The notes under the pieces are model-generated. The model did no database searches and was not told where the DNA came from. It saw only the letters and a list, made by a program, of their open reading frames with translations. Position numbers and translations under genes: made by a program. This document shows, in pieces, positions 8,689 through 17,068 of a stretch of 44,533 nt of DNA (positions are counted from its first letter, which is position 1; the number at the start of each line of letters is the position of its first letter). The stretch is from Clostridia bacterium (lineage in GTDB: Bacteria; Bacillota; Clostridia; RGIG6154), in assembly GCA_017626145.1 (NCBI GenBank), contig JAGAJK010000055.1:1-44533 (forward strand), written 5' to 3'.

Positions 8689-9708
8689 ATGAAATTATTG
8701 GTAACAGGCGGTGCTGGTTTTATAGGCAGTAATTTTATTTATTATATACTTGATAAATATACCGGCGATGAGGTTGTATGTATTGATGTACTTACCTATG
8801 CCGGCAATTATTCAACTCTTGAAGAAGCGGTTAAGAATAAAAACTTTAAATTCGTAAAGGGCGATATAACAGACAGACAATTGGTAAATGAGCTTTTTGA
8901 AGCAGAAAAGTTTGATGCGGTTGTAAATTTCGCCGCAGAAAGCCATGTTGACCGTTCTATTGAAAATCCCGAAGTGTTTTTGAAAACCAATATTTTAGGA
9001 ACTCAGGTTTTAATGGACGCCTGTTTAAAGTATGGTGTTAAAAGATATCATCAGGTTTCAACGGACGAGGTGTACGGTGATTTGCCTCTTGACAGACCCG
9101 ACCTTTTGTTTACTGAAACTACACCAATTAAAACTTCAAGTCCGTATTCGGCATCAAAAGCATCGGCGGATTTGCTGGTTTTGGCTTATCACAGAACATT
9201 TGGACTGAACGCAACAATTTCACGTTGCTCAAATAACTACGGACCATATCATTTTCCTGAAAAATTAATACCTTTAATGATTATAAATGTGTTAAACAAC
9301 AAACCTCTTCCCGTATACGGAAAAGGTGAGAATGTTCGTGACTGGCTTTACGTTACCGACCACTGCAGTGCCATTGATTTAATCGTAAGAAACGGCAGAG
9401 CCGGTGAGGTTTACAATGTGGGTGGCAATAATGAAAAAACCAACATCTTTATTGTTAAAACCATTATAAAGGAATTGGGAGCATCGGAGGATTTGATTAC
9501 TTATGTAACAGACCGTAAAGGCCACGACCTTCGCTATGCCATAGATTCAACCAAGATTCAGAATGAGCTTGGCTGGAAACCTCAAATTAACTTTGAGGAT
9601 GGCATTAAAAAAACAATAAAATGGTATCTTGACAATAAACCCTGGTGGGAAGAAATTGTAAGCGGAGAATATAAAAATTACTATGATAAAATGTATGGCA
9701 ACAGATAA
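8689..9708 (+). CDS. rmlB: dTDP-glucose 4,6-dehydratase
   Basis: 339 residues from ATG 8689. TGGAGG (8676-8681) lies 7 bases before this ATG but only one base before the ATG at 8683, so 8689 is preferred. It converts dTDP-glucose to dTDP-4-keto-6-deoxyglucose. The NAD-binding GGAGFIGSNF is at the N-terminus; STDEVYGD holds the Thr-Asp-Glu catalytic triad partners and YSASK the catalytic Tyr and Lys. FAAESHVDRSI is typical of RmlB. No rmlC or rmlD is in the window, so the final sugar (L-rhamnose or another deoxysugar) depends on genes elsewhere. Confidence 0.96.
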   Translation: MKLLVTGGAGFIGSNFIYYILDKYTGDEVVCIDVLTYAGNYSTLEEAVKNKNFKFVKGDITDRQLVNELFEAEKFDAVVNFAAESHVDRSIENPEVFLKTNILGTQVLMDACLKYGVKRYHQVSTDEVYGDLPLDRPDLLFTETTPIKTSSPYSASKASADLLVLAYHRTFGLNATISRCSNNYGPYHFPEKLIPLMIINVLNNKPLPVYGKGENVRDWLYVTDHCSAIDLIVRNGRAGEVYNVGGNNEKTNIFIVKTIIKELGASEDLITYVTDRKGHDLRYAIDSTKIQNELGWKPQINFEDGIKKTIKWYLDNKPWWEEIVSGEYKNYYDKMYGNR

Positions 9709-9747
9709 ATTCTAAAGTCAAAGCAATATACTGCAAAGGATGATAAT

Positions 9748-10857
9748 ATGAAAGAACGCTCTTTGTTTTGGGACATTTTAAAAGGTATAGGTGTAATTTC
9801 TGTTGTTTTTGGACATTGTTGCCCACAATATGCGTATTATGTATATTCTTATCATTTGGCGTTGTTCTTTTTTGTAAGTGCATTCTTCTATAGTGAAAAG
9901 AAGTACCGTAACAATTTGTTTGGATATGTTGGAAATCTTTTCAAAAACAATTGGGTAAAATATGTATTTTACTCGGTGTTATTAATATTGTTCCATAATT
10001 TTATTGTCTGGAAATGCCTGGATGTTAGTGCGGTATATATCAGCTTCAAAGAAATTATTGAAAATATTTTACTATCTTTTATTTTTGTAGGCAGAGAGAG
10101 ATTTGCGGGCGCAATGTGGTTTGTGCTTCCAAATATGTTGGCATGTGGCTTTTTAGCGGGAATTGTAACTTTGTTTGACAGGGTAAGCTTGTTTATAACA
10201 GGCCGAGAGAAAAGAAAACTTATAAAAAATATTTTAATTGTTCTTTTTGCCTGTGTTGCAGCGGTAGTTTGTTTTGGAACTAAATTAATGTTCAATATTC
10301 AACTGAGCTTTATTGTTCTGCCTTTGTGTGTGTCAGCGTATTTTATAAGACAGTATATTGGATTTAAACCTGATAAATACTTAAAATGGTACATTGCGTT
10401 ACCATTTGCGGCTTTGTCATATGTACTTTTGGAAAAAGGCGTAAGAGTTGAACTGTCACAGAATATCGTGCCCGGAATATGGTTCTACATATTATCCTTC
10501 AGTGGGATATATGTCTGCATGTATCTGTCTAAACTTATTTCCCGAAATAAGGTAATTGGTAAACTTTTTGCCTTTTGTGGCGAAAAATCATTCTCTGTTA
10601 TGGCACTGCACTTTTTTGCAATCAAATTTTTTGACAGAATAGTAAATTTCGTAATAGGTGAGAAAAATCCTCAGATTATAGGAAGATGGGTTTGCAGTTA
10701 TCCTGAAAAACTTTGGCCCGCATATTTGATTGTAGGTACTGTTGCACCTGTAATATTTGCTTATCTGATAAACAAATTCAGAGTGTATGTTTGTAACAGA
10801 ATTGAAAAAAATCTGTCGGCTGCATCAACAAACCAACAGATGAATGATTTTTCTTAA
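9748..10857 (+). CDS. Membrane acyltransferase (acyltransferase 3 family)
   Basis: 369 residues with about ten hydrophobic segments. The N-terminus RSLFWDILKGIGVISVVFGH has the family's conserved arrangement with the putative catalytic histidine in the first membrane helix. Members O-acetylate or otherwise acylate surface polysaccharides and other extracytoplasmic substrates using acyl groups from the cytoplasm. Position at the end of a glycan export locus points to acylation of that glycan. The start has AAAGGA at 9735-9740. The gene runs 33 bp into the 3' end of the convergent glycosyltransferase gene and its terminator lies within that gene. Confidence 0.85.
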   Translation: MKERSLFWDILKGIGVISVVFGHCCPQYAYYVYSYHLALFFFVSAFFYSEKKYRNNLFGYVGNLFKNNWVKYVFYSVLLILFHNFIVWKCLDVSAVYISFKEIIENILLSFIFVGRERFAGAMWFVLPNMLACGFLAGIVTLFDRVSLFITGREKRKLIKNILIVLFACVAAVVCFGTKLMFNIQLSFIVLPLCVSAYFIRQYIGFKPDKYLKWYIALPFAALSYVLLEKGVRVELSQNIVPGIWFYILSFSGIYVCMYLSKLISRNKVIGKLFAFCGEKSFSVMALHFFAIKFFDRIVNFVIGEKNPQIIGRWVCSYPEKLWPAYLIVGTVAPVIFAYLINKFRVYVCNRIEKNLSAASTNQQMNDFS

Positions 10858-11718
10858 AAGTGAATGTTTGAAAAATCTGTACTTCACAATAGTACGGATT
10901 TTTTTAATTTTGGAGTAATTTTGTAAATTAATATATTCTTTAAGTAAAACTTTTTGATTTTCAGAAAGACGATTTTCAAAAGCAGAACAAAAATATTCTG
11001 TTTGATTATATGTTTTTAAAAGTGAGTTTTTAAGCTCAGAGTTTTTTCTGTATTTAAGTCCTTTTGCACCTACTTCGTTTTTTGAATGCTGACGATATTT
11101 AATTGTGGCTTCGTTTAAAAATTCGATTTTGCCAAAAGCAGAGGCGATTAAATAAAGCCACCAGTCGTGCATTATAACGTTCTCATTTGTGTCACCTGCA
11201 AGCTTTAAAAGTGCTTTGTTTACCATTATCGTACAGCCTGTAACGCAGTTTTGTACTATTGCTCTGTTTAATGCTGTTTCGTTTTTTATACGGCTTAATT
11301 TAAAGTAAGATGGATTTATAGTGTTCAAATTTTCATCAACAACGCACAAGTCTGTGTGAACTAAAACAGGAACATCTGTATTACCGTTTTCTGTTTCGAG
11401 CATTTTCTTAAAAGTCTTTTCAATTTTGTCAGAATGCCACACATCGTCCTGGTCGCAAAACATTATATATTCACTTTTGGAAAATTCTATAAGCTTAAAA
11501 AAATTACCTTTTGCACCAAGAGGAGATGAGGATTTTGAAAGGGTAATTTTGTCGGGATATTTTCCCTGATATTCTTTCAGAATTTCAAAGGTATTGTCGG
11601 TTGAGTTATCATCATTTATATACAGATGCCAGTCGGTAAGGGATTGAGAAAAGAGACTATCTATTTGTTCTTTAATGAATTTTTCACCGTTATATGTTGC
11701 CAGTAAAATATCGATCAA
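10825..11718 (-). CDS. Family 2 glycosyltransferase
   Basis: 297 residues from a TTG at 11718. GAGGTG (11730-11725 on the minus strand) lies 6 bases before it, whereas the GTG at 11727 is part of that ribosome site, so the TTG is preferred and gives the canonical N-terminus MIDILLATYNGEKFIKEQI. A GT-A fold is indicated by DDNSTDN and by CDQDDVWHSDKIEK, which supplies the metal-binding DxD-like acids. Rhamnosyl and galactosyl transferases of this type act on surface glycans in the cytoplasm. It is encoded opposite to the rest of the locus but probably serves the same glycan. Confidence 0.88.
   Translation of the reverse strand: MIDILLATYNGEKFIKEQIDSLFSQSLTDWHLYINDDNSTDNTFEILKEYQGKYPDKITLSKSSSPLGAKGNFFKLIEFSKSEYIMFCDQDDVWHSDKIEKTFKKMLETENGNTDVPVLVHTDLCVVDENLNTINPSYFKLSRIKNETALNRAIVQNCVTGCTIMVNKALLKLAGDTNENVIMHDWWLYLIASAFGKIEFLNEATIKYRQHSKNEVGAKGLKYRKNSELKNSLLKTYNQTEYFCSAFENRLSENQKVLLKEYINLQNYSKIKKIRTIVKYRFFKHSLLRKIIHLLVC
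10870..10906 (+). terminator. Terminator of the acyltransferase gene, inside the convergent gene
   Basis: AAAATCTGTACT pairs with AGTACGGATTTT around a short loop, followed by TTTTT. It begins about 13 bp after the stop at 10857 and lies in the coding region of the minus-strand glycosyltransferase. Confidence 0.75.
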
Positions 11719-11793
11719 AATTATCACCTCTGAAACAGTATAGCATCAAAGTTTAAAAAATACAATATTTTTAATAAAATCTTATCTAAACAC

Positions 11794-11822
11794 TTGAAAA
11801 ATACTTGAATTTTTGGTATTAT
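11794..11822 (+). promoter_or_regulatory. Promoter of the oxaloacetate decarboxylase operon
   Basis: TTGAAA (11794-11799), a 17-bp spacer and TATTAT (11817-11822), 78 bp before the first start codon. A second set, TTGAAT (11805-11810) with TATAAG (11827-11832) and 16-bp spacing, overlaps it. Confidence 0.6.
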
Positions 11823-11900
11823 ATGTTATAAGCGAAAGAATCGGTTTTTTCCGAAGAATATATATAACAATCGCATAATTTGTCAGAAGGAGGGTTAATT

Positions 11901-12176
11901 ATGTCAAGTGCATTTGTGTGTCTGCTTGGAATTGGCACCGTGTTTTTCGGACTTGTTTGTATAGTTGTTCTTTGCTATGTAATGAGTGCTCTTTGCAAAA
12001 TGTTCGGAAAAGAGGAAGCAGAAGCACCTAAAGCAGCGCCTGTTGCTCCTGCGGCAGTTAACAATGCAAAGGTTGAAAACAAGCAGGAAATTATTGCGGC
12101 AGTTGCCTGTGCTATTGCCGAGGAACTCGGAACTGATGTAGAAGGAATAAGAATCAAATCATTCAGAAAGCTTTAA
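11901..12176 (+). CDS. oadG: Na+-pumping decarboxylase gamma subunit (OadG type)
   Basis: 91 residues from ATG 11901, chosen because AAGGAGG at 11887-11893 is correctly spaced. One hydrophobic helix (about 5-33) is followed by an acidic, Ala/Pro-rich linker and a small C-terminal domain ending GIRIKSFRKL, as in clostridial OadG proteins. The subunit anchors and assembles the soluble alpha subunit and biotin carrier on the membrane-bound beta subunit. It is the first gene of a gamma-carrier-beta-alpha operon. Confidence 0.88.
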   Translation: MSSAFVCLLGIGTVFFGLVCIVVLCYVMSALCKMFGKEEAEAPKAAPVAPAAVNNAKVENKQEIIAAVACAIAEELGTDVEGIRIKSFRKL

Positions 12177-12194
12177 TTTTAGGAGGAATTTATA

Positions 12195-12539
12195 ATGAAA
12201 AAGTATAAGGTTAATGTAAACGGAACAGTTTATGAAGTGGAAATTGAAGAAATGTCTGCAAGCCAGGCAGCAAGCGTTGCATCAGCTCCTGCAGCAGCAC
12301 CTGCAGCTCCTGCTGCAAGCGGTGAAGGTGAAGCAGTTACTGCTCCGATGCCGGGTACTATTTTAAGTGTTAATGTTAATACAGGCGACAGTGTTAAAAA
12401 GGGTCAGGTTCTTATGATTTTAGAAGCTATGAAAATGGAAAATGAAATCATGGCAAGTTGTGACGGTGTTGTAACATCTGTTTCTGTAACAAAGGGAACA
12501 GCTGTTCAGTCAGGCGACGTATTGTGCACAATTAAATAA
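12195..12539 (+). CDS. Biotin carboxyl carrier subunit of the Na+-pumping decarboxylase
   Basis: 114 residues. A short N-terminal strand region (MKKYKVNVNGTVYEVEI) is followed by a flexible Ala/Pro linker (about 28-46) and a biotinyl domain with EAMKMENEI; Lys80 is the biotin site. The carrier shuttles the carboxyl group between the alpha-subunit transferase site and the membrane beta subunit. It corresponds to the C-terminal domain of longer OadA proteins or to the separate MmdC/GcdC carriers. GGAGG precedes the ATG, and the gene sits 18 bp after oadG. Confidence 0.95.
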   Translation: MKKYKVNVNGTVYEVEIEEMSASQAASVASAPAAAPAAPAASGEGEAVTAPMPGTILSVNVNTGDSVKKGQVLMILEAMKMENEIMASCDGVVTSVSVTKGTAVQSGDVLCTIK

Positions 12540-12559
12540 TTTGATAGGGGTAATTACTC

Positions 12560-14284
12560 ATGACAAAAAGAATTTTTGCACTTCTTTTGGCAGTTGTAAT
12601 GCTTTGTGCGTGTGCTTTAACGTGCTTTGCTGCTCCTGCAGATAAAGAAGAAAATGTTATACAAATTAAGGGTTATTCTTATGATAAAGCAAAAGAAACT
12701 CTTACTTTGACAGTTGTAAACACATCCGGTAAAAATATCGTAAATTCGGTGCTTGTGCTTGATACCAATGATAAAGCTGTTACATTAAAAGATGCAGCTG
12801 TAAACGAATCAGGCAACACAGGTGCGGTTTTAGGCGGATTAAAAGCAGGCGAGCAGAAGGATGTAATTTTTAAAGTTGCAATAGCAGATTATAATAAATT
12901 TGCCGAAGCAAAAAAAATGCCTGTTGTTAATGCTTTTGCAAACTATATTTTAGAAACTGAAGAAGTTTATGCACAGGGTTCTGAAGAGAGTGAGCAGGTT
13001 TTATCGATTGAATACAATGATATATTAAAGACAGAAACCACATCAACAACTCAGGCGATTATGAACTTTGTTAAACAAACAGGTTTTTCAAAATTAGCAA
13101 GCGGTTGGGATACTGTTATAATGGTTTTGGTAGCATGCTTACTTTTGTATCTTGCCATTGTAAAGAAGTTTGAACCATTGTTGCTTTTACCTATAGCATT
13201 CGGTATGCTTCTTACAAACCTGATTGGCGCAGGAGTTTACCATGAAGAGCTTTTTGCCGGCGGCCATATTCACTGGGATATGTTTTCAAACGGAATACCT
13301 TTAGCAAACGGAACAACAGAAGCTCCCGGTCTTGTTGATATTTTATATCTTGGTGTAAAACTCGGCGTTTATCCGTGTCTTATTTTTATCGGTGTAGGCG
13401 CAATGACAGACTTTGGCCCGCTTATTGCAAATCCAAAGAGCCTTCTTTTGGGCGCGGCAGCACAGCTTGGTATTTTCCTTACATTTTTAGGTGTAAAAGA
13501 GATTTTCCCATTGGTTATATCAAATCTTCCTGAACTTCTTGACGGAACAGTACTTGAAAATCTTGCAGCATCGGTTGGTATTATCGGCGGCGCGGACGGT
13601 CCTACTGCAATTTTCGTTACATCGAAGCTTGCACCTAATTTCTTAGGACCTATAGCTGTTGCGGCTTATTCATATATGGCACTTGTTCCTGTAATTCAGC
13701 CACCTATTATGAAGCTTCTTACAACAAAGAAGGAAAGAACTATAGTTATGAAAACTCTTCGTCCTGTTTCAAAAACAGAAAAGATTTTATTCCCGATTGT
13801 TGTAACAATTTTCGTTGCATGGCTTGTTCCATCAGCGGCACCATTGGTAGGTTCACTTATGCTTGGTAACCTTATTAAAGAATCAGGCGTTTGCGAAAGA
13901 CTTTCAAAGACAGTTCAGAATGAACTTATGAATATTGTAACAGTATTTTTAGGAGTTTCTGTAGGTGCAACAGCAACTGCAAGCACATTCCTTTCACCCC
14001 TTACACTTTGCATAATTGCTATGGGTATCGTAGCCTTTGGTGTAGGTACAGCAGGCGGTGTATTACTTGCTAAATTCATGAACTTGTTCTTAAAGAACAA
14101 GATTAATCCTTTAATCGGCAGTGCAGGCGTATCTGCAGTACCTATGGCAGCAAGAGTTTCACAGAAAGTTGGTCAGGATGAAAATCCTTCAAACTTCCTT
14201 CTTATGCACGCTATGGGACCAAACGTTGCAGGTGTTATCGGTTCTGCAATCGCAGCAGGTGTTCTCCTTGCATTATTCGCTTAA
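12560..14284 (+). CDS. oadB: Na+-translocating decarboxylase beta subunit with exported N-terminal extension
   Basis: 574 residues, about 160 longer than canonical OadB. Residues 1-25 form a signal peptide ([20 protein letters not shown]); about 30-160 form a polar, beta-rich domain of unknown family; from about 164 the protein aligns by eye with normal OadB ([20 protein letters not shown]). The essential [10 protein letters not shown] motif is at 343-352, with Asp346 matching the Na+-site aspartate of the family, and [15 protein letters not shown] follows. The channel decarboxylates carboxybiotin and exports Na+. The extension would lie outside the cell. The start has only AGGGGT nearby, but the signal peptide supports it. 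Confidence 0.92.
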   Translation: MTKRIFALLLAVVMLCACALTCFAAPADKEENVIQIKGYSYDKAKETLTLTVVNTSGKNIVNSVLVLDTNDKAVTLKDAAVNESGNTGAVLGGLKAGEQKDVIFKVAIADYNKFAEAKKMPVVNAFANYILETEEVYAQGSEESEQVLSIEYNDILKTETTSTTQAIMNFVKQTGFSKLASGWDTVIMVLVACLLLYLAIVKKFEPLLLLPIAFGMLLTNLIGAGVYHEELFAGGHIHWDMFSNGIPLANGTTEAPGLVDILYLGVKLGVYPCLIFIGVGAMTDFGPLIANPKSLLLGAAAQLGIFLTFLGVKEIFPLVISNLPELLDGTVLENLAASVGIIGGADGPTAIFVTSKLAPNFLGPIAVAAYSYMALVPVIQPPIMKLLTTKKERTIVMKTLRPVSKTEKILFPIVVTIFVAWLVPSAAPLVGSLMLGNLIKESGVCERLSKTVQNELMNIVTVFLGVSVGATATASTFLSPLTLCIIAMGIVAFGVGTAGGVLLAKFMNLFLKNKINPLIGSAGVSAVPMAARVSQKVGQDENPSNFLLMHAMGPNVAGVIGSAIAAGVLLALFA

Positions 14285-14305
14285 TTTTCAGAAAGGAGCT
14301 AATTT

Positions 14306-15736
14306 ATGTCTAAAGTATTTATAACAGATACAATTCTCCGTGACGCACATCAGTCGCAGGCGGCTACAAGAATGAAGCTTGAAGATATGCTTCCGGCTTG
14401 TGAAATTCTTGATAAAGCAGGCTACTGGTCATTGGAATGCTGGGGCGGAGCAACCTTCGACTCATGTATGAGATTTTTAAACGAAGACCCATGGGAAAGA
14501 TTAAGAACTTTAAAAAAGGCAATGCCTAACACAAAATTGCAGATGCTTTTCCGTGGTCAGAATATCTTAGGCTACAAGCATTATGCAGATGATGTTGTTG
14601 AACAGTTCTGCAAAAAGTCAATTGAAAACGGTATTGATGTAGTAAGAATTTTTGATGCTTTAAATGACCCGAGAAACTTAGAAGCAGCAGTTAAGTTTGT
14701 TAAAGAATACGGCGGTATGTGTGAAACAGCCATTTCCTACACAGTAAGCCCTGTTCATAACGAAGACTATTTTGTTAAGCTTGCAATGCAGCTTGAAAAA
14801 ATGGGTGCAGATACAATCTGTATCAAGGATATGGCAAACCTTCTTCTTCCTTACGATGCGTACAGCCTCGTTAAGAAATTAAAGGAAAATGTTGGTGTTC
14901 CTATCCACCTTCATACCCATAACACCGCAGGTACAGGGGATATGACAAACTTAATGGCAATCGAGGCAGGTGTTGATATTGTTGACTGTGCTTTGTCACC
15001 AATGGCAAACGGTACATCAAACCCATCAACAGAAAGCTTAGTTGCAACATTAAAGGGAACAGACAAAGATACAGGTATCGACCTTGACCTTCTTAGTAAG
15101 GCGGCTGCTCACTTCAGAGGTATTGCAACAAAATTAAAAGAAGAAGGAACCTTGAATCCAAAGGTTTTAAATGTTGATTCAAATACACTTCTTTATCAGG
15201 TCCCCGGAGGTATGCTTTCCAATCTTTTAAATCAGCTTAAGGAAGCAAATGCCGAAGATAAGTACTATGATGTATTGGCAGAAGTGCCGAGAGTAAGAGA
15301 AGACTTCGGTTATCCTCCACTTGTAACACCAACAAGCCAGATTGTAGGTACTCAGGCTGTTTTAAACGTTATCTCAGGCGAAAGATATAAGATGATAACA
15401 AAGGAATCAAAGGGACTTCTAAAGGGCGAATACGGTCAGCTTCCTGCTCCCGTAAACGAAGAAGTAAGAAAGAAAGCAATCGGTGACGATGAGGTTATTA
15501 CCTGCCGTCCTGCCGATTTGATTGAACCTGAGCTTCCAAAATACAGAGAAGAAACAAAGGGCATTGCAAAATCTGAGGAAGATGTTTTAAGCTATGCACT
15601 CTTCCCGCAGGTTGCATCAAAGTTCTTTGATTTAAGAGACGGTCGTGTTCAGGCACCAAAAGCAGAAACTCCCAAAGCTCCAGCTAAAGTTGATGCAAAC
15701 GGTGTAAGAACTTTGATAGTTGAAGATTTATCATAA
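14306..15736 (+). CDS. oadA: Oxaloacetate decarboxylase alpha subunit (carboxyltransferase)
   Basis: 476 residues. It moves the carboxyl group of oxaloacetate to biotin, giving pyruvate. ITDTILRDAHQSQAATRM is the OadA/pyruvate carboxylase signature and separates it from CoA-dependent methylmalonyl- or glutaconyl-CoA decarboxylases. Predicted metal-site residues are Asp13, carboxylated Lys174 (IKDMANLL), His203 and His205 (HLHTHNTAGTGD). The PYC/OADA association domain spans about 290-460. The biotin domain found at the C-terminus of longer homologues is absent, its role being filled by the separate carrier gene in this operon. AGAAAGGAG precedes the ATG; a strong terminator follows. Confidence 0.95.
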   Translation: MSKVFITDTILRDAHQSQAATRMKLEDMLPACEILDKAGYWSLECWGGATFDSCMRFLNEDPWERLRTLKKAMPNTKLQMLFRGQNILGYKHYADDVVEQFCKKSIENGIDVVRIFDALNDPRNLEAAVKFVKEYGGMCETAISYTVSPVHNEDYFVKLAMQLEKMGADTICIKDMANLLLPYDAYSLVKKLKENVGVPIHLHTHNTAGTGDMTNLMAIEAGVDIVDCALSPMANGTSNPSTESLVATLKGTDKDTGIDLDLLSKAAAHFRGIATKLKEEGTLNPKVLNVDSNTLLYQVPGGMLSNLLNQLKEANAEDKYYDVLAEVPRVREDFGYPPLVTPTSQIVGTQAVLNVISGERYKMITKESKGLLKGEYGQLPAPVNEEVRKKAIGDDEVITCRPADLIEPELPKYREETKGIAKSEEDVLSYALFPQVASKFFDLRDGRVQAPKAETPKAPAKVDANGVRTLIVEDLS

Positions 15737-15770
15737 AATCAAAGCGGTGGCTAAAGCCACCGCTTTGATT
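15737..15770. terminator. Bidirectional terminator between oadA and the small minus-strand gene
   Basis: Perfect 15-bp stem: AATCAAAGCGGTGGC (15737-15751) and GCCACCGCTTTGATT (15756-15770) with a 4-base loop; T-rich sequence follows on both strands (TTCTATTT, and GATTTTAT on the minus strand). Confidence 0.9.
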
Positions 15771-15941
15771 CTATTTATTGTTTTTGAAGAAATCTTCTAT
15801 TATACTGATTACTATATTATTAAAGCTTGTATCGTGCTTTTGAGCAAGTTCGGTTATTTTTTCGGAAAGTTCATCTGTAATATAAAGTGTTTTGTATCCC
15901 GCTTTGACTTTTTGTTTTGTCTGTTTTGGAGTAAATGCCAT
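15771..15941 (-). CDS. Small ribbon-helix-helix (Arc/CopG-like) DNA-binding protein
   Basis: 56 residues, MAFTPKQTKQKV... ending EDFFKNNK. The order is a basic arm, a short strand (YKTLYI), helix one (DELSEKITELAQKHDT) and helix two (FNNIVISIIEDFFKN), which is the ribbon-helix-helix plan; the pattern of a Ser/Thr-Phe-Asn turn then a hydrophobic helix fits. Such proteins bind DNA as dimers and are often antitoxins or local repressors. The ribosome site AGGTG lies 5-6 bases before the ATG at 15941. A partial palindrome just upstream could be its own operator. No toxin gene follows: the terminator at 15737-15770 comes directly after the stop. Confidence 0.72.
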   Translation of the reverse strand: MAFTPKQTKQKVKAGYKTLYITDELSEKITELAQKHDTSFNNIVISIIEDFFKNNK

Positions 15942-15952
15942 ATAATCACCTA

Positions 15953-15979
15953 CATATAATTTATTATAATTATTATATG
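15953..15979. promoter_or_regulatory. Possible operator upstream of the ribbon-helix-helix gene
   Basis: CATATAAT (15953-15960) and ATTATATG (15972-15979) are perfect inverted arms separated by 11 bases, in the 5' region of the small regulator gene. The AT-rich context makes chance possible. Confidence 0.3.
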
Positions 15980-16015
15980 ATAAAATTTAATTTTAAAATA
16001 TATTAGAAAAATCTG

Positions 16016-16044
16016 TTGTAATTTTATAATATATGTGTTATTAT
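16016..16044 (+). promoter_or_regulatory. Probable promoter of the 16061 gene
   Basis: TTGTAA (16016-16021), a 17-bp spacer and TATTAT (16039-16044), ending 16 bp before the ATG at 16061, so the leader would be very short. Confidence 0.45.
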
Positions 16045-16060
16045 ATAAAAGGTGATTGAA

Positions 16061-16312
16061 ATGAATATTAAACTTGAATTATTAAGAGAATCAATAATGG
16101 AAGGAATATCAAACTCTATATACACAGCACTTAAATATGCTGAGATAGATGTTGAACCTTCTGTAAATTCATTAGCGGTAAAGGCTTTGTCAGAAATAAG
16201 AGGAATTATTATAAACCAGGAAATATCAGAAGATTTTGATGTTGTAGAGAAGATTATTGAAGTTTTGGAAAAATACAATATATATGCAGGAGACCGCCAC
16301 AGTCATTTCTGA
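16061..16312 (+). CDS. Small acidic helical protein, function unknown
   Basis: 83 residues from ATG 16061, with AAAGGTG at 16048-16054; an upstream in-frame GTG at 16052 is part of that ribosome site. The protein is predicted helical (KLELLRESIMEGISNSIYTA), has no membrane segment, and ends with RHSHF encoded inside the terminator stem. It resembles small clostridial hypothetical proteins that end in a His/Asp-Phe tail, but I cannot name a family. It is divergent from the ribbon-helix-helix gene, sharing a 119-bp regulatory region. Confidence 0.65.
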   Translation: MNIKLELLRESIMEGISNSIYTALKYAEIDVEPSVNSLAVKALSEIRGIIINQEISEDFDVVEKIIEVLEKYNIYAGDRHSHF

Positions 16313-16331
16313 CAATGGCGGTCTTTTTTTA
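16291..16331 (+). terminator. Terminator overlapping the end of the 16061 gene
   Basis: AGACCGCCA (16291-16299) pairs with TGGCGGTCT (16316-16324), followed by TTTTTTT. The stop codon at 16310-16312 lies in the loop. The T tract reaches the stop of the convergent PHP gene. Confidence 0.88.
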
Positions 16332-17057
16332 TAAATTAAATTGTCTGCCTGTTTTTTTAGTAAGGTATTCTGCAAAACGTTTTGCGTCTGTGTTTAGAAT
16401 TGAACTTTCGGGGATTCCTGCTTCGGTAAGGTTTTTTATTGCCAAATCAAAATTGCCTACATCCGAGGCAAAATGTGCATCGGATGAAACTACCAATGGA
16501 ACGTTATGCTTTGTGCAAAGACGGGCAATTTTCATGCAGTTATCCTTGCAGGTTGGACGCGTTTTAAAGGAGCTTGCGTTGATTTCAACTATTTTGCCGT
16601 ATTCGGCAAAGAGGGGGATAACCTTTTCGTAATCAAAGCTAAACCTTTCTTCTCCGCAATGTCCTATTACATCAATATGAGGATTTTTAGCGATATTTGT
16701 CCATATTTTAGTGTGGGTATCAAAATCAAAAGGCTTTGTAAGGTATGAATGAATTGATGCGATTACCCATTCCAGCGAATCCATAACACCGTCTGGGACA
16801 TCTACGTTTCCATTTTCGTCAATTATGTTTGTCTCGCACCCTCTTAAAATATAAACACCCTCATATTCATCAGGAATACCTGACCACATACAGGTAAAAT
16901 AAGTATTGTCGGGGGAGCCGGGCATAGTTCCCGTATGGTCGGTAACCGCAATAAATTTAAGCCCCTTCTTTTTCGCCTCATTAATGTTTTCAATCAGGGT
17001 CGAATATGCGTGAGTTGACATTAAAGTATGAGTGTGTGTATCTGCTATAATCTTCAT
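16329..17057 (-). CDS. PHP-domain phosphatase (YcdX/histidinol-phosphatase-like)
   Basis: 242 residues. The N-terminus MKIIADTHTHTLMSTHAYST carries the HxH metal motif of PHP hydrolases; VTDHTGTMPGSP, ASIHS, IGHCGEERF and SSDAHFASD provide further metal ligands in the expected order. The short length and these motifs resemble the trinuclear-zinc YcdX group, which hydrolyse small phosphate esters. It is the last gene of the leftward sugar cluster, 11 bp after the GH51 gene, so it may dephosphorylate a sugar phosphate; the substrate is not known. Ribosome site AAAGGA lies before the ATG. Confidence 0.85.
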   Translation of the reverse strand: MKIIADTHTHTLMSTHAYSTLIENINEAKKKGLKFIAVTDHTGTMPGSPDNTYFTCMWSGIPDEYEGVYILRGCETNIIDENGNVDVPDGVMDSLEWVIASIHSYLTKPFDFDTHTKIWTNIAKNPHIDVIGHCGEERFSFDYEKVIPLFAEYGKIVEINASSFKTRPTCKDNCMKIARLCTKHNVPLVVSSDAHFASDVGNFDLAIKNLTEAGIPESSILNTDAKRFAEYLTKKTGRQFNL

Positions 17058-17068
17058 TTTGTGTCCTT

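Noticed and set aside
12044-12062. Ala/Pro-rich region of oadG as a possible second biotin domain
   Set aside because: There is no MKM or other biotin lysine motif; the biotin domain is in the next gene.
14121-14324. Open frame of 67 codons across the oadB/oadA junction
   Set aside because: Out of frame with both well supported genes and no protein family likeness.
15720-15959. Open frame of 79 codons on the plus strand after oadA
   Set aside because: Contains the terminator stem and is antisense to the better supported ribbon-helix-helix gene.
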